Below, piece by piece: positions 42,869-51,890 of a stretch of 64,000 bases of DNA; position 1 is the stretch's first letter, and each line of letters starts with the position of its first letter. The DNA comes from Cerioporus squamosus. Its lineage: Eukaryota; Basidiomycota; Agaricomycetes; Polyporales; Polyporaceae. The position numbers and the translations under genes were made by a program. The notes under the pieces are model-generated. The model made no database searches. It saw nothing but the letters and a program-made list of their open reading frames with translations, and had not been told where the DNA came from. The stretch spans positions 1 to 64,000 of the forward strand of contig JABYQS010000074.1 in the NCBI GenBank assembly GCA_022592435.1, written 5' to 3'.

Positions 42869-45633
42869 TTACAACTTCGACCGCGCCGCAAGACGCTGAC
42901 CGCGCTCAAGCATAGGTTTGATGTACTTCTTCAAAGGTCCTCAGTCGGCGCATACATTTAGTGACGCGAGCGACGAGACGTACCTCGTAGCCCTCAGTGA
43001 CCTCGCTGGCGTTCAGCGGCTCTAACTGCGCCCGCTTCCACAAGCTTTCATACACGTTTCCGTCGTACACTCCAAGAGCACTGGTATGAGGTGAGGCCGT
43101 CAGTTCATGTATGCATTTCCATCGCGCACTAACCTGTCAAGCTCCCAGTCCGTGAATCCAACACCATCTGACAGCCCAATCGCCTCAGGCAAAAGCTCTT
43201 CGCAATGCCTCTTGATCGCAAGACGCAATCCCCGGGTCGGATCGCTCCCGGACGAGGGTGGACCTAGCAAGCCGAAGGACAGGATATCTACTAACCCGCT
43301 CTCCGCCGTAGTCAGCAGGTGCTGTGCGTGTCCGTCAGTAAGGTCAATCTAGAGAAGTTGCAATACGATGAACACACCAGGTTATACAGTTTCCCAAGTA
43401 CCGCCGCTTCCGTCCCTCCCACTGTCTCCTGCAGCGACTTGATCACTTCCCCAACTTGAGCAGCGACAAACGCATCTGTCACCGCGCGCGAGACACGCTG
43501 GTCCACGCTTGCGTCGGGATCCTGCAGGTGTTTGGCGCGTTCCTGTACCATCGCAGCTGCGCGCTTCTCCAAAAGCGAGACGACGCTCTGAGGGTCGTCC
43601 CACTTCGTCACCGACGGCGCCGAGGACGCGAGGTGGCGCAAGTACGAAGTCGAGGGCGTGAGCTCGTCCACCCTCCGCGTCTTCTGGACTACCAGAGAGT
43701 CGAACGCCTTCAGCGCCGCCCGAACGACCTGCTGGTCCAGCACGAAGTTGTCGCCCTCGTATCTGAGACGCGTCGATGCTTCCACGATCAGCTTTGAACA
43801 CGTTAAAGTGCTTGGGGAGATAAACCCACGTTGCTGCGGGGACGTAGTCCGCATACAACCGCCCGACGCCTGCAAAGTCGCTGAAGCCGTGCCCGCCCAT
43901 GGAGCGCCGTGCGGTCTCGAGGTCCTGGATGGTGGTCGTGCTGACGAGGACCTTGAGCCCGCTCGTCGTCGCGTGCATCTCCGCGAGAAGGGACGTGTCG
44001 CCCGAAACGAGGCGTGTCGTCATCTCCGCGAACGCCTTTGTCTGAGGAGCCGGACGCAGCAGACACGTACAGTCAGCGTGCGTGTTACACCAGTGCTGCG
44101 ACTCGAAACTCACGAGGTTGCGCCCGAGGAGTATGAAGACGTATGCGTGTGCGAGGACGGGAAGGAGGCGGTAGTAGACCGAGGGGTAGGTGATGACTTG
44201 CCTCTCGAGGCCGTCTGCGCCTTTGTTGCCCTGCCTCCGGACGGTGGCGTAGCGTATGGCAATCGTCGCCCCTGTCTCGAGGAGTCAAATTAATTCATTG
44301 AGACGGGAGGAAGTCTGAGGTACCTCTGGCGATTGTCCAGCCTCCTGAGCTCACCATGCTAGAGCGTGGTCAGCGTGTGCATCATAGCAGAAGACATGGC
44401 GTGGACCGTGACTCACCTCGATCGGATGTAGAGCATCTTCAGGGTTTTCGTCAGAACAGTATGCGACTGCAGAGTTACTCAAGCGACTTACCCCTCCATA
44501 GCTCAGCTTTGCGTGCGGAGGCTGTACGTACTGTCCGTCCGGCGTCACTGCCGCGAAGCCGGAGAGCATCTGCTCGCGGGGTATCCTGACGTGATCGAAC
44601 CTGGCGTAGCCATTATCCACGGCGTTGTATCCACCCATCGCCTTGGGCCCTAGGACATATGTTGAGCTCGTAGCCGCCAGGAAATCTTAATATGGAGGCA
44701 TACCGATATCTCCTATAGTGATCCCCGGGAGAACCTTGTGGTCATGCAGCGAGCGCAGCTGAACGAAGAAGAGGTGCGGGCCGACGTCCTTCCCGGACGG
44801 CAGTATCAGGCGGGCTTGCAGGACTCCATGTGTCGCGGTCTTCCCGAGCGCGCCGATCCACCACTTGCTGCTCGTCAGCGTCGGAGAGTGGATCTCGAAC
44901 TCGCGCGTCTCGGGGATGTACGTCGCCGTTGTCTCGAGCGACGCGACGTTTGTCCCGTGTCCGAGTTCTGTTTGCAGATAGCATCTGTGGAATGATTGTA
45001 GTTAACATACACGGAGAGTGCGACGCAGGGCCTGAGGTGGGGAACTGACCCGAGGATGCCGCGCTGAGCGATCGGTTCGCTGTATTGCTGTTTCAGCTCG
45101 GGTGAGCCTTGCGTTCGTATCACCGGTTCAAAAGCTGGAAAGGTAATCAGAGCTTCAGGTGAGGATGTCCCTCGCGTCAACGGAGACAAACCCACCAGCC
45201 AGGTGCAGCCCAATCGGAAGCGGCTCGTCGATGAGTCGAAATGCAATGCTGGCTTCCTCAGGCGACCATTTGTGAAGCTCCTGCAGCTCGTGGAGACGGT
45301 TCGTCATCGCCAACGCGCGATGGTATAGCTCCGACCGCGTCAAGAAGGATCTGGGAGGCATATGTAAGAAGGCGAGGTGTGAGCTATTCCGAGGGGGGCA
45401 AGCTACTAGTATACTTACCTCGAAGACTTCTCAAAGATTGGGTCTTTGCACAAGACAGACTCAATACGCTGCCTGACATGCCATTGCTTTTCACCTGTAA
45501 GACCTTCAGCAACCAACAATTAGGGCATTTTAACGTGGAACATACCCCAGAGGAAGACTTGCAGCTTCGATGCATCGATGCTGGAGCGCGCGCGCGCTTG
45601 CGCCATGTCTGTTACATTCTGGTTGGCAGGCAT
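42869..45633 (-). CDS. POX1: Peroxisomal acyl-CoA oxidase
   Basis: Fourteen minus-strand exons in phase: 45633-45546, 45494-45419, 45350-45196, 45134-45050, 44984-44704, 44649-44492, 44436-44417, 44358-44324, 44271-44114, 44041-43830, 43762-43378, 43321-43134, 43080-42984, 42928-42869 (665 aa). It is an FAD enzyme that makes trans-2-enoyl-CoA and H2O2 in the first step of peroxisomal beta-oxidation. Features: QTELGHGTNV in the FAD/substrate region, SKWWIGALGKTATH, DHVRIPREQMLSGF, RRQGNKG, ARRSMGGHGFSDFAGV and YEGDNFVLDQQVVR, all typical of acyl-CoA oxidases. The last three residues are SKL, a canonical PTS1 peroxisomal signal. Exon 7 has only 20 nt (MLYIRS), and leaving it out breaks the frame. 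The start lies 233 bp from U6, facing away. Confidence 0.95.
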
Positions 45634-45866
45634 CACCTTCCGGGCCCAATGTTAGTGGGCAAAGAGCGACAAGTCCATGGCATGAGGATACCGCTCACTA
45701 TATACTTAGCATGTACTCAGATGGTCATGGTTGTTGAGAAGGACCGGCTTTCCGTGGGTAACCGTACCGGGACCCAATGACCGCACGGAAGCGCCCTTTA
45801 GCTACCCGCAAGATGGATCAAATGCAGAAGCGCTCTCCCTGTGCGGCTCGCCCTCCCCTGAACAAT

Positions 45867-45890
45867 GTCCCCTTCGGGGTGACATACGAA

Positions 45891-45921
<31 letters not shown>

Positions 45922-45987
45922 GGCCCCTGCACAAGGATGACACGCTTTCCCGGAGTGGTAGACCTACGGGTCTCAATATTTATTTTC
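45867..45987 (+). ncRNA. U6: U6 spliceosomal snRNA
   Basis: U6 is the catalytic RNA of the spliceosome. A 5' stem-loop (GTCCCC, loop TTC, GGGG, then TGAC) begins at 45867. The invariant ACAGAGA box, which pairs with the 5' splice site, lies at 45905-45911, the AGC triad at 45917-45919, and the internal stem-loop region GGCCCCTGCACAAGGATGACACGC starts just after. No intron is seen within the core. The region after ACACGC differs from animal U6 and the 3' end is set by the T runs at 45983-45992. Confidence 0.95.
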
Positions 45988-45992
45988 TTTTT
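45988..45992 (+). terminator. Pol III terminator of U6
   Basis: A run of five T after TATTTTC, at the expected end of a Pol III transcribed U6 gene. Confidence 0.7.
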
Positions 45993-46307
45993 ACTGGCGA
46001 CATAGTGGAGGTGCGCCACTACGCATTGCTGATGATGCCATGATGGACTACATAATGGATGCTGTAACACGCGCAGTTACAATATACTTACTTGCAGGCG
46101 GTGGGGCACCGTACATGTCTTTGCGATCAGATTGCATGCTCGAGGAATCATCGCCGACTACCATACTCCGTAAGACCGCAATTCACTGGCAGTAGGTGGG
46201 CTTTTGTCTCCCCGTTGAGGCAGCCAACGATCCGGCAAGTTGTATGTGAGGTTAACATTTTAAGCAACGCTAAACGCCGTGGGGGTTCAGTAAGAGCCGA
46301 ATTTCAC
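45993..46307. other. Interval between U6 and tRNA-Ala
   Basis: About 315 bp without coding signal, separating two plus-strand Pol III genes. Confidence 0.5.
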
Positions 46308-46379
46308 GGGCATTTGGCACAGTGGTAGCGCGCACGCTTCGCATGCGTGAGGTCTAGGGTTCGACTCCCTAAATGTCCA
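46308..46379 (+). tRNA. tRNA-Ala(CGC): tRNA-Ala (anticodon CGC), second copy
   Basis: Identical over all 72 nt to the gene at 25078-25149, but on the plus strand. Same cloverleaf, anticodon CGC and G3:U70 pair; no intron. The flanks of the two copies are unrelated, so this is not a recent large duplication. Confidence 0.97.
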
Positions 46380-46398
46380 TGGCGACCGTTGGTGGTAA

Positions 46399-46403
46399 TT
46401 TTT
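46399..46403 (+). terminator. Pol III terminator of tRNA-Ala
   Basis: Five T, 19 nt after the mature 3' end. Confidence 0.75.
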
Positions 46404-49400
46404 GCATTCTGGGCCTATTCAGTCGAGTTCAACTTGTTCTCCCCATACTACCAGACTGCAAACATGATCAAAGAATGAAGGGTTTCTCGAGTTGTATCTT
46501 CGGCCGCCATGGACGTCCAATATTTGAACCTTGACGCCCATGCCCAATACATCGTGACGTGTGACATGCAAGGCTAAGTACTTTATCTCCTCTCCCGCCA
46601 TCACCTGCATGTTCTCCAACGCCTGATAGACGCATAAATGGCCGTTCAACGATGAAGATCGTTGCGACATACAGCATATTGAGGCCCACGACAGTGATGC
46701 GCAATGATAGGTCGGGCTCCCTTCTACGGAAATGACACTTATCGGATTTCCTCAATGGAGGTAGCTACTTCATTGCACTACCAGCTAAGGCCGATTCTAT
46801 TCGCCGCCAATACTGGTTCAAAGCGCTACATCAGGGAGGAGAAACGGACCAATGGGCCGACCTGAATCGCAAACTGTGGCTTAAAATCACAGAACATGTG
46901 CGACGCTACCGCTGTTGTGTCCTAGCTTTTACTAGTCTTCCAATACGCCTTACACTGTGTTGCTCTAGTGGGCATAAGGCCACCACCCAACTGGCCTTGC
47001 AAGATCCGAAAGACGTCTACGACACCACGCCATGCGGAGAGCCGACGGCGGTGAGTAATGCGCACGATGGTATCTGCTCGACGAAACGTGTTCATGTTCG
47101 CTGATCTCCGACGATCAGGACTAAGGATGCAAAGGGATGCAAGCGCAGATGATGGATCGCGTCAGATGGAACTCGGGTGCCGAAGACACTCGAAGACATC
47201 GACAGGACCGGACGCGACGTCCACGCCGTCAACACCCCACGCCTCAAGGCTGCCGTGTGTCTGCGGCTTCTCCCGCGCCCTCGCCAAGTTCCAATGCCCG
47301 CCCTCTGCCGCAAGGCGCATTGGACGATGAGCGATGGGCGATGAGCGATCTTGGACGATGCTTATTTCTAATCGCTTCTTCCCGTGCATTTAGGGCTATC
47401 TCGATTCACTCTCCTGTCGACCCGCACGCTTACTCCTCGCTGTTGAACCACAACGCGTTGCACGCGCCGACACCGCGCAAACCTTCCCATGGCACCGCGG
47501 GCAATACAGTCTTAGCTTTCCCGCCCTTCCGAACACGCCGCCTCGGTCATGGAGTTGCACCATGCGGTCCGGACGGCGAATACGCCCAGCGCCATCGCGC
47601 CGAACGTCCACTGAATGGAGCGGTGAGTCCATTCCGCCCTTCGGAACCTCGCATACCGACCATGGTCGGTCTTGGACCGAACGACGCGCGTACCAGAGTC
47701 CCCCAGACGCCTCATGGCGAACCTCCTGGGCACGCTGCAATCACATTGTCTGCTTCTCCATTGCGAGTCGGCCGGAGATCTCCTGATCTCGACTTCCATC
47801 CGTGATCCATCTGAACAGTCGCAACCGCTACCACCCTTCTGTTCAACTTTTTCTGTTCCGCAGTCATCTTCATGAAGGGACTGCGGCGGCATACCTGCAG
47901 GCGTTCGCTGAGTGACAATGTCTCAATGCCTCTGTTGCTCGATTGGCGATTGCTGATATCGGCGAGTGGTATCTCGCCAGTGAGCGTAGAGTGCCTTGAA
48001 CGTGCCCGCAGATCTATCGCCTTGGCTGCTTGCTCTGCATGGGCGTGGGCGGCGGAGAGCGACACGGGAGATTCTTTCCGAACGGGTATAATCCTCTCCC
48101 AGCGTGGCCTTGCGGGCTCTCACAGACGATGATCCTTCTCTGTGCTTCTGGGCGGTCACCTGAACGCCACCTGTGTGGATTTGCCAGAAGATGCGTACGC
48201 GAGATGCTGGAGGCCGCGTCATCCCTGGACCGCCAGGTCTACCGGACTGCAACGTTCTTGCGAGTTGCAGCGAAAGTGCGAAGGAACAGTCTCGCACCGA
48301 AATTACGCTCGTACGAGTGGTCTGCAGAGATGGGCACTGGGGACTGTGCGAACGCCTTCGCTGGGCGACACAACCTTGTAGCACTGGCATGGGTGCGTTG
48401 CTAACTTGGGCACCTGTCCGATTGCGTTCGAAACTTACGGACCACTTCAGGTGTTCCGCCGGAACCTTGAAGCCGCAAGCTACAGTGTAGCTCCCTTCCC
48501 CGGATCCTCGACTGTAAAGTGAGCGGGCACGCGCCTGGCGTGCACTCACGTTGACCACCATCTCGCTCCCGGGCACATTCAAACATCCTGCAACCTAGCC
48601 ATGCACAGTAATGCTTGACGGTCCTATCTCCCGGTTCTGAATGACGAAGGCGGACCAGCTGAGTCCCGGCACCGTGCTCGTAAGTGACTGTCCTGCGGCC
48701 TCATGCAATGTACCCCAGCTAATGTCGGCGTAACCGACCAAGTGCGGTTGACAATCAGGGACCGGGGACTTTCATCGTTCACTCTACCTCGAATCGCAGC
48801 TACGGCGCGTCAACTCCGACGCTGTGCGACGCAAATACCTTGCAGCTTGTTGAAGTATCGTCATAAAGGCGGGGGTCGGGGTTCGGTCCTCGGGAGAAGA
48901 TGCAATCCCTCGAGGAAATACCGTCCTGGTACCGTTTCCCGATGCACCCGTACAGGTTGCGCGGCAGGGGCCATCGGGAACAAAGGATCTGCTTCCCGCC
49001 TGCGGCTCATTTTTCATGACGCACCGACTGCCGTTCAGTGTCCGTGGGACGTGAACTTTACTCAATCCTTGAGTAACTACTCCTTCCAGTGGCCCACCTA
49101 ACGCCCGACGCTGATCCTTTCGTCGCAGGGCGCTTTCGAAACTGCGGAATTCGTGTCTCGTCCGCGCCTCTGCTGTCTCTCCTCCGTCCCAGACCGGACT
49201 CAACCCACACGACGCCCACAATCGATATATGTCCACCCACAACGTGTTCTCCAGGTGAAGGTACGCAGTTGTGGCGCACGAACTAGAACTGCCTCTCATA
49301 CGCTAACCCCTCGCTCGTGATTCAGGCCGCAACCGGAACGGGCTTGGACGCGCATCCCGGGCGCGCGCAATCCCTCTGTCTTCTGCAGATTCGATCGCGA

Positions 49401-51179
49401 GATCCAGGCTTACCAACGCCCCTTCAAGGGCCACTGCGGCACCATCACAGCGCAAGGGGGAAGGCGACGATCCCCCGTTTCGTCCTCTTACCGCCTTTGG
49501 CCAGCTCATGACGTGAAAGAAGCGGGAAGACCAGCGTATGTGCCACCCGCCATTGCCGCCGATATCAGCACCGGTGGCGAGTGGTAACGACACTGCTGTT
49601 GCGGACGGCTCTTGGGATAGTCGGAATGCACTACGTTGCGCGGCGCAGCGTGGCCTGCGTGTGCTATCCATGCGCACGCCGGAGTCCCTTCTGCAAGGAA
49701 AGGTCCGAACTCAAGGACGCGATACTTGCTCTGTCACGGTACGACTTGTCGAGCTTGTGAACTCACGCTGTATGTTTTTCTCACAGCCCCGCCACATTTT
49801 CCGGATCGACGTCCCACTGCGCCCTCGGTGCGTGGGGACGAACAGGACGCTATGACGCGTCTCCCGTCAGCTGGCGCGGTCAAGCGTGGCCATCGCGCAG
49901 CGTCCGCGAGTTCAAGAAGTCTTCATCAAGCAATTGCACAAAGATACGGGTGGCGCAAGCGTATGCTTCCTTTGTCGTGCACGACTCTACCGGAACTTAT
50001 CTAGTGTGGCGGCTTACCTCAACGAAGTGCAGCTCCGACACAGAGCACGGCGCGCATGTGAGTATCCTCTCGCACTCACGCCACGCGGTATCTCACGCAC
50101 CTCGCACAGAGGGCAAGAGCAACATACCGCTCCCGCGAACCGTGACTGCTGATATCTACCCCTCCGCGTCAGGAATAGACGCGGCGAAGATCTTAACTCC
50201 CTCCTACATAAGCCAAGAGTCGAACGCTAGAACTTGCCTGGATGCAGTAAGTCGTGAGTGTACGCCAATCTGGTTGGCAGACGATGATCGTAGCTTACTC
50301 ATCCGAGTGCAGATCCTCGGCGGTCAGCCACGAAGTAACCGTAAGAGGATTTCCAAGCCTCTACTACGGGTCAGTGCTGCGGGCTTCCATAGCAAATCTC
50401 AGCGTAGCGTTTTCCCCCGACACGAGCCGGCACAATGTGTACGTTCTTTGAGAGTCTTATCGTGCAGACGACCTATCTCGCAAACGTGGATGGAGATTGC
50501 GACGTTCCATGTCGCAGCCCCGGAGGCGGGGCAGTCCCTAAATCCGAGAGCTCCTCCCTCAACTCGTGAAGTCACCGCGGCGAACACTACCCACGCAAAC
50601 CCCCAAAAAGCAGAGCGGAGCACGAGCTGCACCTTCTGACTTGAGCACCAGTCCGAGTATACGTAAAGCCCTTGCGCCCAGCTGGACATCTGAACACGGG
50701 CCACACGCGGGTGCACTTAATATCTCGCGAAGCCGTTCGGACTAGGAACCTAGAAGTCCGCACCCGCGCACCGCACCGCACCAGACGGCCGGGAACAGAG
50801 ACATATATCCTCGAGGCTCGAGGCACAGGCTATGTGGTGATGATGGGCTATCGACACAATTTGTATTCGCGGGGGCAGGGGTATATGGACATGCCAAGTA
50901 CTAACGCGCTAAGCAGTAGCTGGAAGAGTCTGGAGGAGGGACAGGGACAGGGAGGAGGAGGGAAGAAGGGGTCCACACGGCCCCTCCCCTCCGGAAGGTT
51001 CGTCGAAACACGAGGGAGGGAGGAGGACCCAGCGGGACGTTCGAAAGGGTTGTGAAGTGGATAAATATCTATTCGGAATTGATGGGGCTTGATTCGCGAA
51101 GCCCTTCGCGGTTGGTTCTGCGCTTCTGCTCGACGCTCGTACACCTACTTGCGAAATAATTTTAGGGAGAGATCGGGAG
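46404..51179. other. Long interval without recognisable genes
   Basis: About 4.8 kb. Open frames of 100-230 codons occur on both strands (for example 47137-47805 plus, 47923-48582 minus, 49950-50639 plus), overlap each other and are rich in Arg, Ser and Pro in ways expected from GC-rich non-coding DNA. I see no motif, no intron chain with conserved protein character, no LTR and no inverted termini. It could be decayed transposon DNA or a lineage-specific gene that I cannot read. Confidence 0.4.
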
Positions 51180-51440
51180 AGGGAGATGGTAGTGGGTCGT
51201 CGTCTCGTGTCGGGAGTCGGGACGTGTAGAGGGGAGAGAGAGAGGAAGAGGGAAGAAGAGACGAGAGTACAGGAAGGAAGAATAGGGGCAGAGCGGGAGG
51301 GAAGGGGAGCAAGGTGGACGAGAGGACCCGGTATGGATATAGTGGACAGCAAGCCGGAGAGGAATGCAGAGAAGCGCGGCGGAGAGGTACAGCGTGAGAC
51401 AGAAGAGAGATAGAGAGAGGAGAGGAGAAAACTACACTAC
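51180..51440. repeat. Purine-rich (GA) tract
   Basis: The plus strand is strongly enriched in G and A, with runs such as GGGAGAGAGAGAGG and AGAGATAGAGAGAGGAGAGG. On the minus strand it is a CT-rich tract downstream of the GATA gene stop, so it may lie in that gene's 3' untranslated region. Confidence 0.8.
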
Positions 51441-51890
51441 TAAAGACACGGGTGGAGAGGGAAAAATGCCGATGATGATGACGATGCAGCACGAGCACAA
51501 ACTGGCAATGCAACGGACCGGGAATGCAACACGACACGGAGAAGATGTGTGGGCGATCTACACAGGGGGAAACTTCGGCGAGAGAGGAAGCGTGGTGGAA
51601 AGCATCAAGACGACGTCGACGCGGACCCAGTGGACAAGATGATAGAGGATTGCAGGAAAGGTAGACCGGTGGTGGTAGGGAGGAGAGCGAAGCCATATTA
51701 CGCATAAGCCCATAACGAAGATCATATGGTGGAGAATGGGAAAATGTGTGAAATGCTACATCGTGGATCGTCCATTACGCATCTGTCCGTTGTGGAGAGG
51801 GAAATGGGGGTCGGAGGACCGAGCCGAGGATGGGAGCACAGCAAGAAGGATGGGGCATATGGGGGCATAATGTGGTCGTTGCGGAGCGCA
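51441..51890 (-). other. Probable 3' flank of the GATA gene
   Basis: Lies directly after the GATA stop codon (minus strand) and shows no separate coding signal. Confidence 0.45.

Noticed and set aside
47137..48582. Long open frames on both strands (222 and 219 codons)
   Set aside because: They overlap opposite-strand frames of similar length, are Arg/Pro/Ser-rich and show no recognisable domain or splice chain.
49950..50639. 229-codon open frame
   Set aside because: No domain, no signal peptide and no resemblance to any family I know; no support beyond length.
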